Program-made: the position numbers and the translations under genes | Notes under the pieces: model-generated | The model's database searches: none | The model's input: the letters and a program-made list of their open reading frames with translations, nothing else | What the model was told of the DNA's origin: nothing | From: Nocardioides sp. 503 | GTDB lineage: Bacteria > Actinomycetota > Actinomycetes > Propionibacteriales > Nocardioidaceae | DNA: 64,000 nt | Assembly (NCBI RefSeq): GCF_004522095.1 | Contig: NZ_SPUI01000003.1 | Coordinates: 1,240,001 to 1,304,000 of the forward strand | Reading direction: 5' to 3' | Part shown: positions 35,946 through 45,128 of the stretch, in pieces | How the letters are laid out: each line of letters opens with the position of its first letter | Position numbering within the stretch: the stretch's first letter is position 1

Positions 35946-37883
35946 GTGAGCATCCTCGATGACGCCCGTGACGGCATGAACCCCGACATCCGCCCGCAGG
36001 ACGACCTCTTCGGCCACGTCAACGGCCGCTGGCTCGACGAGGTGGAGATCCCCTCCGACCGCTCCAGCTGGGGCCCGTTCGTCCAGCTGGCCGACGCCGC
36101 CGAGGACCACGTCCGCACGATCATCGAGGACCTCGCCGCCGGGGAGCCCCGCGACGACGACGCCCGCAAGATCGGCGACCTGTTCGCGTCCTTCATGGAC
36201 ACCGCCGCCATCGACAAGCTCGGCACCCGACCGGTCCGCCCGCTCATCGACGCGGTGGCCGCGCTGCGCGACGTGCGCGACCTGGCGGCGTTCCTCGGCG
36301 AGTTCGAGCGGATCGGCGGCCACGGCGTCTTCGGGTCCTACGTCGACACCGACGACCGCAAGTCCGACCGCTACCTCTTCCACCTCACCCAGGGCGGGCT
36401 CGGGCTGCCCGACGAGTCCTACTACCGCGACGACAAGTTCGCCGAGCAGCGCGAGGCCTACGTCGCCTACCTCACCCGGCTGCTGGCCCTGGGCCGCCAC
36501 GAGGACGCCCCGGCCGCTGCGGCCACGATCCTCGAGCTGGACACCAAGCTGGCCGCCGGCCACTGGGAGCGCGCCGAGACCCGCGACGTCCAGAAGACCT
36601 ACAACCTGCTGACCGCGGCCGAGCTCAAGGAGCTGTGCCCGGCCTTCGACTGGGACGCCTACGTCACCAACCTCGGCGGCAGCGACGAGACCATCGCCGA
36701 GGTGTGCGTGCGGCAGCCGTCGTACTTCGCCCACCTCTCCACCGTCCTGGAGTCGGTGCCGCTCGAGGACTGGAAGGCCTGGCTCCTCGCGCACGTCCTG
36801 CGCTCCGCGGCGCCGTACCTCACCGACGACTTCGTCGAGACCAACTTCGACTTCTACGGCCGCACCCTCAACGGCACCCCCGAGCTGCGCGCCCGCTGGA
36901 AGCGCGGCGTCGGCCTGGTCGAGGGGGCGCTCGGCGAGGCCGTCGGCAAGGAGTACGTCGCCCGCCACTTCCCGCCGCGGTCCAAGGAGCTGATGGACGA
37001 CCTGGTCGCCAACCTGCTCGCCGCCTACCGCGACTCGATCTCGGCGCTGGACTGGATGACCGAGGAGACCAAGCAGCGGGCCTACGAGAAGCTCGACACC
37101 TTCCGTCCCAAGATCGGCTACCCCGAGAAGTTCCGCGACTACTCCGGGCTGCGCATCAGCGCCGGTGACCTGCTCGGCAACGTCGCGGCCGCGTCCGCCT
37201 TCGAGACCGACCGTCAGCTGGGCAAGATCGGCTCCCCGGTCGACCTCGACGAGTGGTTCATGCTGCCGCAGACCGTCAACGCCTACTACAACCCCGGCAC
37301 CAACGAGATCTGCTTCCCCGCGGGCATCCTGCAGAAGCCGTTCTTCTCCCCGGACGCCCACCCGGCCGAGAACTACGGCGGCATCGGCGCGGTCATCGGC
37401 CACGAGATCGGCCACGGCTTCGACGACCAGGGTGCGCAGTACGACGGCTCCGGCAACCTCAACGACTGGTGGACCGCCGACGACAAGGCGGCGTTCGAGG
37501 TGAAGTCCAAGGCGCTCGTCGAGCAGTACGACGCCTTCGAGCCGCGCGCCCTGCCCGGCGAGAAGGTCAACGGCGCGCTGACCGTCGGTGAGAACATCGG
37601 CGACCTGGGCGGGCTGACCATCGGCCACAAGGCGTTCGTGATCTCCGAGGGCGGCGACGCCTCGGTCGAGGACCGCCGCGCGCTGTTCCTCAACTGGGCC
37701 TACGTCTGGCGCACCAAGCGCCGCACCGAGCAGGAGCGCCAGTACCTCACCATCGACCCGCACAGCCCGCCGGAGTTCCGCGCCAACATCGTGCGCAACC
37801 TCGACGAGTTCCACGAGGTGTTCGAGACCCGCGAGGGTGACGGCCTGTGGCTCGAGCCGGCGGATCGGGTCCGGATCTGGTGA
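35946..37883 (+). CDS. M13-family zinc metallopeptidase (neprilysin/PepO-like)
   Basis: 645 residues. Zinc site HEIGH at 486-490 in GAVIGHEIGHGFDDQG, second motif GENIGDLGG near 550 (the third zinc ligand is Glu), and NAYYNPGTNEICFPAGILQ, all typical of M13. No signal peptide or membrane anchor is seen, so it is probably cytosolic like PepO, acting on oligopeptides. TAGGGT (35934-35939) ends six bases before the GTG start, with no ribosome-binding site. Ends 12 bases from the convergent secreted-protein gene. Confidence 0.94.
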   Translation: MSILDDARDGMNPDIRPQDDLFGHVNGRWLDEVEIPSDRSSWGPFVQLADAAEDHVRTIIEDLAAGEPRDDDARKIGDLFASFMDTAAIDKLGTRPVRPLIDAVAALRDVRDLAAFLGEFERIGGHGVFGSYVDTDDRKSDRYLFHLTQGGLGLPDESYYRDDKFAEQREAYVAYLTRLLALGRHEDAPAAAATILELDTKLAAGHWERAETRDVQKTYNLLTAAELKELCPAFDWDAYVTNLGGSDETIAEVCVRQPSYFAHLSTVLESVPLEDWKAWLLAHVLRSAAPYLTDDFVETNFDFYGRTLNGTPELRARWKRGVGLVEGALGEAVGKEYVARHFPPRSKELMDDLVANLLAAYRDSISALDWMTEETKQRAYEKLDTFRPKIGYPEKFRDYSGLRISAGDLLGNVAAASAFETDRQLGKIGSPVDLDEWFMLPQTVNAYYNPGTNEICFPAGILQKPFFSPDAHPAENYGGIGAVIGHEIGHGFDDQGAQYDGSGNLNDWWTADDKAAFEVKSKALVEQYDAFEPRALPGEKVNGALTVGENIGDLGGLTIGHKAFVISEGGDASVEDRRALFLNWAYVWRTKRRTEQERQYLTIDPHSPPEFRANIVRNLDEFHEVFETREGDGLWLEPADRVRIW

Positions 37884-37895
37884 GCTCGGCACCGC

Positions 37896-38507
37896 TCAGG
37901 GGATGACGATGTTGAAGTCCTGGTCGTAGGGCGCCAGCTCCGTGGTGTCGGCGTCGGGGAAGGTGCGCCGGAGCGTGACCACCCCGAACGCCGGCGCGAC
38001 ACACGAGTCGGACGTCTCCACCATCGCCTGGCTGCCGTTGGTCACGGGCTGGCTGGCCGACGTGGAGAAGTTGAGCGACAGCATCGCCACGCGGTCCGCC
38101 GAGCTCACGCCCGGCACCGTGACGCAGTAGAAGCCGGTCCCCTCATGGGCGACGGTGATCCCGCCGGACTGCTTGGTGACCTCGGTGTCGTGGACGTAGG
38201 CGTAGGCACGTGCCACCCCGGGGCGACCGGGAGCGCCGGGTGCCCCCGTCCGGCCCTTCAGCTGCGTGACGGTGGCGGGCGCGAGGTCCTTGGTCCGCAG
38301 GCTCTTGTTCCTCACGTCGGCGCTGGCCACGGTGTTGTCCTTGATCTGGGCGCCGGTGACCATGGTGCCGGCGACGGCCCCGCCGCCCGCGGAGAGCAGG
38401 AGGGCTCCGGCCGCGAGGGCGAGGGTCAGCGTGGTGGGCCGGATGCGGGTGGTGGGGGTCGCGGTGCCTCGTGTCTGCGTCATGCCGAGGACGCTACGAG
38501 CGCCCAC
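37896..38507 (-). CDS. Secreted protein with AQIKDNTVxSADV and short collagen-like segment (paralogue 1)
   Basis: 203 residues from the GTG at 38507, which has an AAGGAG ribosome-binding site seven bases upstream; an in-frame ATG at 38483 lacks one. Signal-like membrane segment (LTLALAAGALLLSAGGGAV), then GTMVTGAQIKDNTVASADV, SLRTKDLAP, a short collagen-like run (GRTGAPGAPGRPG), and a beta-rich C-terminal domain with two Cys (FYCVTVPG, DSCVAPA). The paralogue at 40229-40849 shares all of these. Function unknown; surface exposed. The divergent double-HTH LuxR gene starts 63 bases away. Confidence 0.82.
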   Translation of the reverse strand: MGARSVLGMTQTRGTATPTTRIRPTTLTLALAAGALLLSAGGGAVAGTMVTGAQIKDNTVASADVRNKSLRTKDLAPATVTQLKGRTGAPGAPGRPGVARAYAYVHDTEVTKQSGGITVAHEGTGFYCVTVPGVSSADRVAMLSLNFSTSASQPVTNGSQAMVETSDSCVAPAFGVVTLRRTFPDADTTELAPYDQDFNIVIP

Positions 38508-38516
38508 TTCGAGTCT

Positions 38517-38532
38517 CCTTCGGGTTTCCTTT
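38517..38532. promoter_or_regulatory. Shared CCTTCGGG-x-TTCCTT motif upstream of paralogue 1
   Basis: CCTTCGGGTTTCCTTT lies between paralogue 1 and the LuxR gene. Nearly the same element, CCTTCGGGATTCCTTC, lies upstream of paralogue 2 at 40883-40898. It overlaps the ribosome-binding region of paralogue 1. A binding site for the LuxR protein is an inference. Confidence 0.55.
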
Positions 38533-38569
38533 CGCTCGCGTCGCCCGTCCCGGGTCCTACGCTGGGCCG

Positions 38570-40225
38570 ATGACGGCCCCGGGGCGCGAGCGATCCCTCG
38601 CCCGGCTGCTCGATGCCGTGGTGGACGGCTCGGTCAGCGGGTGGACCTGCGAGCTCGTCGCCGGTGACGACCCGGCCTGGGACGCGAGTCTGCGGGTGCT
38701 GGCGCTCGTCCTGCTCGGCCGCTGGGACCACGCCTCGGAACTGGCGCACTCGCTGCCGCCCGTCGACCCGGACGACGGCGACGCCTGGTGGCTGCGCCTC
38801 GCCGTGACCGCCTGGGCGGTCTCCGGTGACCCGCGCCCCGGCTCGGACTCGGTGCTCGTGGCCCTGGACGGCACGCTGCTCGGGAGCGTGCCGGGAGCGC
38901 GCCTCCCGGACCCGACCACCGCGCTGGGCCGCTTCGGCGCCTCCGTCCTGGCCGAGGCCCTGCTGGCTCACGCCCGCCTGGACCTCGCCCGAGCCCTGGT
39001 CGACCGGCTCGGACCGCCGCTGTGGGAGCCGCTGGTGCTCGAGGGCCGGCTGCATGCCTTCGGCTCCGTGGTCGCCGCGTGCCGGGTCCGGCTGCTCGCG
39101 TTCCGCGGCGACATCGACGCGGCCGGGGCGGCGCACCGCGAGGCGCCCGCGGCGTCGCCGGGTCCGGTCGCCGCGCTCCAGGCCGCCACCGGGTGCCTCG
39201 TGCGCGGCAACGACGCCCAGCCGTCCGACGTACGCCGCCTGGTCGGCGAGGTCGACCGCTGGGCACCGGAGCCGGCCGACCTGCTGGGGCGCGGCGCGCA
39301 GATGCTGGTGGCGTTCGGGCTGATCGCCGTGGGCGACGTCGCGGAGTCGGCCCGACGGGTCCTGGCGGCCGGGGGCGACCCGGACCTCTCGGCCCTCAAC
39401 GTGATCGACCGGGCCCTCGGGCTGGAGCTGCTGGTGGCGCTCGCCGTCGCCGAGGAGGACCTCGACGCGGCCCAGGCGTGGGCCGCGCGGGCGCTGCCGC
39501 TGCTGGCCTCGCCGATCGCGGACTCCACAGTCAGCCGGCTGCTGAGCCGGGTCGCCCTGCTCGACGACCGGGTGGAGGAGGCGGTGGCCTGGGCCGAGCG
39601 GGCCGTGGCCCGGGCGCGCGCGGCCGACCGGATGATCGAGTACGCCGAGGGCGAGATCGTGCTCTCCCGCGCGCGGCTGCGTCGCACCGGTGGCGCCGGC
39701 TCAGCGGCCGCGGTGCGGGCGCTCGAGCGGATGGTCGCCGAGGCCGAGCGCACCGGGCACCGGGCGGCGCGCCGCTCGGCGGCGCGCGAGCTGCGACCGA
39801 TCGGGCGGCGGCTGAGGCCGACGTCCGGCAGCGCCTGGGCCGGCCTCACCGCCCGCGAGGCCGACGTCGCCCGGCTCGTCGCCGAGGGCGCGAGCAACCG
39901 CGAGGTCGCCACCCGCCTGCACCTGTCCGAGCACACGGTCCGGGTCCACGTCTCCCGGGTCCTCGCGGCGTTCGGGGTGGCGACCCGCTCCGCGCTGCCC
40001 GGCGCGATCGGGGCCGCGCCCACCGCGGCGGCGTACCCCTCGCTGACGCCGCGGCAGCGCGAGGTGGCGGCCCTCGTGGCGCGCGGCCTGTCCAACCGCG
40101 AGATCGCCGACGGCCTCGGGCTGAGCCCGCGAACGGTCGAGCGGCACGTCGCGGACGTCCTCACCCGGTGGGACCTGACCGGGCGCACGGCCATCGCGAG
40201 GGTGGTCGGCGCCCCGCCGCCCTGA
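38570..40225 (+). CDS. LuxR-type regulator with two tandem helix-turn-helix domains
   Basis: 551 residues. About 420 N-terminal residues form an alanine-rich, helical, TPR-like region with no known domain that I can name. Two LuxR/GerE helix-turn-helix domains follow: one near 424-480 (LTAREADVARLVAEGASNREVATRL, HTVRVHVSRVL) and a second near 490-551 (LTPRQREVAALVARGLSNREIADGLGL, RTVERHVADVL). Single HTH domains are the rule in this family, so two in tandem are unusual. TACGCT (38558-38563) lies six bases before the ATG, suggesting leaderless translation. The gene is bracketed by two paralogous secreted-protein genes. Confidence 0.9.
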   Translation: MTAPGRERSLARLLDAVVDGSVSGWTCELVAGDDPAWDASLRVLALVLLGRWDHASELAHSLPPVDPDDGDAWWLRLAVTAWAVSGDPRPGSDSVLVALDGTLLGSVPGARLPDPTTALGRFGASVLAEALLAHARLDLARALVDRLGPPLWEPLVLEGRLHAFGSVVAACRVRLLAFRGDIDAAGAAHREAPAASPGPVAALQAATGCLVRGNDAQPSDVRRLVGEVDRWAPEPADLLGRGAQMLVAFGLIAVGDVAESARRVLAAGGDPDLSALNVIDRALGLELLVALAVAEEDLDAAQAWAARALPLLASPIADSTVSRLLSRVALLDDRVEEAVAWAERAVARARAADRMIEYAEGEIVLSRARLRRTGGAGSAAAVRALERMVAEAERTGHRAARRSAARELRPIGRRLRPTSGSAWAGLTAREADVARLVAEGASNREVATRLHLSEHTVRVHVSRVLAAFGVATRSALPGAIGAAPTAAAYPSLTPRQREVAALVARGLSNREIADGLGLSPRTVERHVADVLTRWDLTGRTAIARVVGAPPP

Positions 40226-40228
40226 CCG

Positions 40229-40849
40229 TCAGGGGACGAGGATCGTGAAGCCCTGGTTGGCGTTCTCGAGCACCGTGGTGTTGGCGCTGGGGAAGGTGCG
40301 GATGAACGTGCGGACGCCGAAGGTGCCCTGGGGGCAGGCCAGCGTCGCCACCTCGATCGCTCCCTGGGGCGCGTTGGGCTCGGTGCTCGTCGAGGAGTGC
40401 GCGTAGTCGAGCGAGACCACCGCCGGGCTCTCGAGCGGGTCCACGCCCGGCACGGTCAGGCAGAAGGTGCCGGTGAACGGGTTGGTGACGGTGATGCCCC
40501 CGGACTGGCGGTCGATGTTGGCGCCGACGACGTGCGCGTAGCCGCGGACCGTGCCGGGGGCGCCGGGCTGGCCCTTCGGCCCCTGCTGGCCGCGGAGCCG
40601 GGCGACGGCCTTCGGCGCCAGGTCGGCGGTGCGCAGGCTCCGGTCCTTGACGTCGGCCGAGGTCACGGTGCCGTTCTTGATCTGGGCGCCGGTGATCATC
40701 GTGCCCGCGACCGCACCGCCGGTGGCGGTGAGCACCAGGGCGCCGGCCGCGACGGCCAGCGTCAGTCCGGTGGGCAGGGTGGGACGGAGACGGAGACGGA
40801 GACGGAGGCGGGGGCGGGAGGGCGTCGAGGCGCCGCGCGGGGTGGTCAT
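40229..40849 (-). CDS. Secreted protein with collagen-like segment (paralogue 2)
   Basis: 206 residues. Arg-rich start (RLRLRLRLRP, coded by a CGGAGA-type repeat near 40785-40812), membrane/signal segment (LTLAVAAGALVLTATGGAV), then GTMITGAQIKNGTVTSADV, SLRTADLAP, a collagen-like run (QQGPKGQPGAPG) and a beta-rich C-terminus with FCLTVPG and LACPQG cysteines. It parallels paralogue 1 (37896-38507) along its whole length. It is convergent with the LuxR gene, 3 bases apart. I chose the ATG at 40849; no strong ribosome-binding site is seen. Confidence 0.82.
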   Translation of the reverse strand: MTTPRGASTPSRPRLRLRLRLRPTLPTGLTLAVAAGALVLTATGGAVAGTMITGAQIKNGTVTSADVKDRSLRTADLAPKAVARLRGQQGPKGQPGAPGTVRGYAHVVGANIDRQSGGITVTNPFTGTFCLTVPGVDPLESPAVVSLDYAHSSTSTEPNAPQGAIEVATLACPQGTFGVRTFIRTFPSANTTVLENANQGFTILVP

Positions 40850-40872
40850 GACGCGGACGCTAGGAGGGCCGG

Positions 40873-40898
40873 CTTCGGGTTGCCTTCGGGATTCCTTC
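40873..40898. promoter_or_regulatory. Repeated CTTCGGG motif upstream of paralogue 2
   Basis: CTTCGGG occurs twice, spaced 11 bases apart, at 40873-40879 and 40884-40890. The second copy with its flank (CCTTCGGGATTCCTTC, 40883-40898) matches the element upstream of paralogue 1 except at two positions. Located 24-49 bases from the ATG of paralogue 2. Confidence 0.55.
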
Positions 40899-40930
40899 CA
40901 ACGTCTTTGTAAGCGTGTAATCATGTAAGC

Positions 40931-41443
40931 ATGAGCAACGCGACGACGGAGCGGGTGCGGGGCTGGTTCACCGGCCGGCTGCCCGCGCAGTGGCAGGACC
41001 AGGCCCCCGAGGTGGCGGTCGACCGCGAGGAGGTCACGGTGGTCCTCACCCTGGCCGACGTGGCCGGGGGCTCGTCCGAGATCGAGCGGTCCGAGGCCCG
41101 CGCCGGGAGGGCGCGGGCCTTCCGCGAGGAGACCCGCGAGGAGCGCATGGCGATCGCCCGCGAGGCGGAGCACCGCTTCGAGCGCACGGTGTCGTGGGGC
41201 GTCCGGGTGGGCGAGCGCGAGGAGCTGTGGACCCACGTCTCGGCGCCGGTGATGACCCGCCTGCGCCAGCCCCAGCGCCGGGTGCTCGACACGCTGGTGG
41301 AGTCGGGCGTCGCCCGGTCGCGGTCCGAGGCGCTCGCGTGGTGCGTGCGCCTGGTCGGCCAGCACGAGGCCGACTGGCTCGCCGAGCTGCGGGACGCGAT
41401 GACGCACGTGGACGACGTACGCGCCCAGGGCCCCACCGCCTGA
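40931..41443 (+). CDS. Small charged protein, unknown function, RHH-like C-terminus
   Basis: 170 residues, no named family. Acidic/basic alternating N-terminus with the helix-rich run SEIERSEARAGRARAFREETREERMAIARE, written in pieces as a probable coiled coil near residues 55-80. The C-terminal part (RQPQRRVLDTLVESGVARSRSEALAWCV) resembles a ribbon-helix-helix or similar DNA-binding fold, but I cannot confirm that. Starts 82 bases from the divergent paralogue 2; the upstream run TGTAAGCGTGTAATCATGTAAGC has no ribosome-binding site. Confidence 0.68.
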   Translation: MSNATTERVRGWFTGRLPAQWQDQAPEVAVDREEVTVVLTLADVAGGSSEIERSEARAGRARAFREETREERMAIAREAEHRFERTVSWGVRVGEREELWTHVSAPVMTRLRQPQRRVLDTLVESGVARSRSEALAWCVRLVGQHEADWLAELRDAMTHVDDVRAQGPTA

Positions 41444-41484
41444 CGACTCGCCGCACACCGGACGGGTGTCCCTGCACCCCCGCG

Positions 41485-42846
41485 CTACCGCAGCGCGGCC
41501 TCGCGCACGGGCTCGCCGGCCGCCGCGGTGGGCGCGACGTCGTCGTGCAGGTCACGGCCCCGGGTCTCGGGTAGCAGCGCCGCGCACGCCAGGCTGATCA
41601 GCGCGACGACGACGTTGTAGCCGGCCACCAGCCAGAGGGTGCCGTCGCCCTTGGTCACGAGCCAGGCGGCGATCAGCGGGGTCAGCCCCGAGGCGAGGAC
41701 GCCGGAGACCTGGTAGAGCGTGCTGAGGGCGGAGTAGCGGTAGCGGGTGTCGAACAGCTCGCTCCAGAACGCCGCCAGCGGGCCGTAGACGATGCCGTAG
41801 ACGACCCCGAGCCCGCCGATGAACGTCACGGCGATGCCGAGGGTGGTCCCGCCCTGGACCAGCCAGGCCGCCGGGAACGCGAACAGCAGGGCGATCACGA
41901 CGCCGGTGTTGTAGACGCGCTTGCGGCCGAAGGTGTCGCTCAGCCGGCCGGAGGCCAGCACCAGCGCGACGCCGAGCAGCGCGCCGACCATGATCGCGTT
42001 GAGGGCGGTGGACTTGGGGATGCCGACGTTCTTGACGGTGTAGGCCAGCAGGTAGACCGAGAACAGGTTGAACGTGAAGCCCTCGATGAAGCGGGTGCCC
42101 ATCCCCAGCAGCAGGGTGCGCGGCTGGCGGCGGACGAGCTCGGCCACCGGGTTGGGGGAGATCTCCTTGGTCGCCTGCACCACCTGGAAGGCCGGCGTCT
42201 CCATCACCGACAGCCGGATCCACGCGCCGATCGCGAGCAGCACGATGCTCACCAGGAAGCACGCCCGCCAGCCCCACGCCAGGAACGCCTCGTCGGGCAG
42301 CTGGCTGGCGAGGGCGAAGGCGCCCGAGGCCAGGAACAGCCCGCCCGGCACGCCGATGTGGGCGAAGCTGCCGAAGAAGCCGCGTCGCTCCGCCGGGGCG
42401 AACTCGACGGCGAGCAGCACGGCGCCGCCGTACTCGCCGCCCACGCCGATGCCCTGCAGGATGCGGAGCACCACGAGAAGGACGGGCGCCCAGACGCCGA
42501 TCTCGTCGTACGTCGGCAGCAGCCCGATCGCCGCGGTGCCGGCGCCCATGATGAGCAGCGTCCAGATCAGCATCGTCTTGCGGCCGATCCGGTCGCCGAA
42601 GTGGCCGAAGATCAGCCCGCCGATCGGGCGCGCCACGAACCCGACGGCGAAGGTCCCGAACGCCGCGAACTGTGCCGCCGGCCCGTCGAGACCGTTGAAG
42701 AAGAGCTGGTCGAAGACCAGGCCGGCGGCGGTGCCGTAGAGGAAGAAGTCGTACCACTCGATCGTGGCGCCGACGGCGGAGGCGGCGGCGACCTTGCGCG
42801 GCGAGCTGGCGGCGGTCCCGTCCGGGAGGGTGGGCGCGGTGGTCAT
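41485..42846 (-). CDS. MFS transporter, metabolite:H+ symporter (MHS) type
   Basis: 453 residues with 12 membrane spans. The MHS family motif TIEWYDFFLYGTAAGLVF near the N-terminus and GHFGDRIGRKTMLIWTLLIMG identify the group that takes up shikimate, proline/betaine, citrate or alpha-ketoglutarate. Exact cargo unknown. I chose the ATG at 42846 (MTTAPTL) because GAGGGG lies just upstream; a GTG/ATG reading to 42876 is possible. The recQ-like gene is divergent about 105 bases away. Confidence 0.92.
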   Translation of the reverse strand: MTTAPTLPDGTAASSPRKVAAASAVGATIEWYDFFLYGTAAGLVFDQLFFNGLDGPAAQFAAFGTFAVGFVARPIGGLIFGHFGDRIGRKTMLIWTLLIMGAGTAAIGLLPTYDEIGVWAPVLLVVLRILQGIGVGGEYGGAVLLAVEFAPAERRGFFGSFAHIGVPGGLFLASGAFALASQLPDEAFLAWGWRACFLVSIVLLAIGAWIRLSVMETPAFQVVQATKEISPNPVAELVRRQPRTLLLGMGTRFIEGFTFNLFSVYLLAYTVKNVGIPKSTALNAIMVGALLGVALVLASGRLSDTFGRKRVYNTGVVIALLFAFPAAWLVQGGTTLGIAVTFIGGLGVVYGIVYGPLAAFWSELFDTRYRYSALSTLYQVSGVLASGLTPLIAAWLVTKGDGTLWLVAGYNVVVALISLACAALLPETRGRDLHDDVAPTAAAGEPVREAALR

Positions 42847-42951
42847 GGGAGTCCCCTCGAGAGATGTCCTGGTCAAAACCCGACAAAGACTAGTGCAATT
42901 GTGTTATATGGGGAAGCGAGCCTGTCGGAGTCCACTGGTAGACATGCGGTC

Positions 42952-45063
42952 ATGAGCTCCACCGACGTCGTGACCGGCGACCGCCAGGCGGTGCGCGAGA
43001 GCGCCGAGGCGCACCTGCGCGCGCTGGTCGGGCGCGACGACGTGACGCTGCGCGAGGACCAGTGGACCGCCATCGAGGCGCTCGCCGTGGACAAGCGCCG
43101 TGCGCTCGTCGTGCAGCGCACCGGTTGGGGCAAGTCGGCGGTCTACTTCGTGGCGACCCTGCTGCTGCGGGCGCAGGGGGCGGGCCCGACCGTCATCGTG
43201 TCGCCGCTGCTGGCCCTGATGCGCAACCAGATCGCCGCCGCCGAGCGCGCCGGCATCCGCGCGGTCACCATCAACTCCACCAACCTCGACGACTGGGAGT
43301 CCACCCACGACGCCATCCGCGCCGGGGAGGTCGACGTGCTGCTGGTGAGCCCCGAGCGGCTCAACAACCCCGGCTTCCGCGACGAGGTGCTGCCGCGGCT
43401 GGCCGCGACGTGCGGGCTGCTGGTGGTCGACGAGGCCCACTGCATCTCCGACTGGGGCCACGACTTCCGGCCCGACTACCGCCGCATCCGCACCCTCCTG
43501 GACGACCTGCCGCCGGGCATCCCCGTGCTGGCGACCACCGCGACCGCCAACGCCCGGGTCACCTCCGACGTCGGCGAGCAGCTCGGTGAGGGCGTCCTGG
43601 TGCTCCGCGGCACGCTCGACCGGGAGTCGCTGCGGCTCGGCGTGGTCCACCTCAAGACCGCCCAGCAGCGCCTCGCCTGGCTGGCCGACCACCTCGCCGA
43701 GCAGCCCGGCTCCGGCATCGTCTACTGCCTCACGGTCGCGGCCACCCAGGAGGTCGCCGACTACCTCCGCTCGCGCGGCCACGACGTCGCCGCCTACTCC
43801 GGGCAGACCGAGCAGACCGAGCGCCTCGCGCTCGAGGCCGACCTGATCGCCGGCCGGGTCAAGGCGCTCGTCGCCACCAGCGCGCTCGGCATGGGCTTCG
43901 ACGCGACGCTCGGGTTCGTCGTCAACCTCGGCGCCCCCTCGTCCCCGGTCGCCTACTACCAGCAGGTCGGCCGTGCCGGCCGCGGACTGGCCAAGGACGG
44001 GGACAGCGCGACCGTGGTGCTGCTGCCCGCGATCGAGGACCGCGACATCTGGGCCTACTTCGCCTCGCTGGCCTTCCCCCGCGAGGAGCTCGTCCGCCGC
44101 ACGTTGGAGGTCCTCGCCCAGGAGGGCCGCCCGCTGAGCACCGCCGCGCTGGAGACCCACGTCGAGCTCAACCGCAACCGGCTCGAGACGATGCTCAAGG
44201 TGCTCGACGTCGACGGCGCCGTACGCCGGGTGCGCGGCGGGTGGGAGTCCACGGGGCAGCCGTGGTCCTACGACGAGGAGCGCTACCGCCGCGTCGCCGA
44301 GGCTCGCGAGCGCGAGCAGCAGGCGATGGTCGACTACCTGCGCACCACCGAGTGCCGGATGTGGTTCCTGCGCGACCAGCTCGACGACCCGCAGGCCGAG
44401 CCGTGCGGCCGCTGCGACAACTGCGGCGGTCTCGCGCTGTCGCTCGACGTCTCCAGCGCCGCCGTCGCCGAGGCGGAGGAGCGGCTCTCGCGTCCCGGCG
44501 TGGTCGTGGAGCCGCGCAAGATGTGGCCCACCGGCCTGGCCTCGATGGGCATCGACCTCAAGGGCAAGATCTCCGCCGGCGCCTCCGAGGGTCGCGCGGT
44601 CGCCCGGCTCACCGACCTGGGCTTCGGCCAGGCCCTCCGGGAGCTGTTCCGCCCCGGCGCCGGCGACGGACCGGTCCCCGTGCCGCTGGTCCAGGCCGTC
44701 GTGGCGGTCCTCGGCGACTGGCGCCCGCACGTCGAGGCGATCGCCGTCGTGGAGTCCGCGACGCGCCCCACGCTCACCGCCGACCTGGCCGACGGGCTCT
44801 CGCGCTACCTCAAGGTGCCGGTCGTGGCCCGCTACGCGATCGTCGACCCCGACGTCGCGCCCGGGCAGGGCGCGATGAACTCCGCCCAGCGGGTCGCGGC
44901 GGTCGGTCGCCGCTACGCGCTCCAGGGCGACGTGCCCGCGGGGCCGGTGCTGCTGGTCGACGACCTCGTCGTCACCGGCTGGACGCTCACCCGGGCCGCC
45001 CACGCGCTGCGCGAGGCGGGCGCCTCCGAGGTGCTGCCGCTGACGTTGGCCGTCCAGAGCTGA
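42952..45063 (+). CDS. RecQ-type DNA helicase fused to phosphoribosyltransferase-like domain
   Basis: 703 residues. RecQ helicase core: motif I VQRTGWGKSAV, motif II VDEAHCISDWGHDFRPDYRRI, motif III TTATANARV, motif V ATSALGMGFD and motif VI QQVGRAGRGLAKDG. The Zn-binding set C-x15-C-x2-C-x2-C is near 465-485 (PCGRCDNC). At the C-terminus, from about residue 560, a PRTase-like domain ends with VLLVDDLVVTGWTLTRAA near 666, the PRPP-binding loop motif. The pairing suggests nucleic-acid salvage or repair linked to nucleotide metabolism. Start ATG at 42952; TAGACAT lies just upstream. Confidence 0.9.
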   Translation: MSSTDVVTGDRQAVRESAEAHLRALVGRDDVTLREDQWTAIEALAVDKRRALVVQRTGWGKSAVYFVATLLLRAQGAGPTVIVSPLLALMRNQIAAAERAGIRAVTINSTNLDDWESTHDAIRAGEVDVLLVSPERLNNPGFRDEVLPRLAATCGLLVVDEAHCISDWGHDFRPDYRRIRTLLDDLPPGIPVLATTATANARVTSDVGEQLGEGVLVLRGTLDRESLRLGVVHLKTAQQRLAWLADHLAEQPGSGIVYCLTVAATQEVADYLRSRGHDVAAYSGQTEQTERLALEADLIAGRVKALVATSALGMGFDATLGFVVNLGAPSSPVAYYQQVGRAGRGLAKDGDSATVVLLPAIEDRDIWAYFASLAFPREELVRRTLEVLAQEGRPLSTAALETHVELNRNRLETMLKVLDVDGAVRRVRGGWESTGQPWSYDEERYRRVAEAREREQQAMVDYLRTTECRMWFLRDQLDDPQAEPCGRCDNCGGLALSLDVSSAAVAEAEERLSRPGVVVEPRKMWPTGLASMGIDLKGKISAGASEGRAVARLTDLGFGQALRELFRPGAGDGPVPVPLVQAVVAVLGDWRPHVEAIAVVESATRPTLTADLADGLSRYLKVPVVARYAIVDPDVAPGQGAMNSAQRVAAVGRRYALQGDVPAGPVLLVDDLVVTGWTLTRAAHALREAGASEVLPLTLAVQS

Positions 45064-45128
45064 CCGCGCCACGCCGCGCTGATCTGGGACTTCCGGTGAG
45101 GCCGCCCGACCGACCTTAGGGTGCCCGC

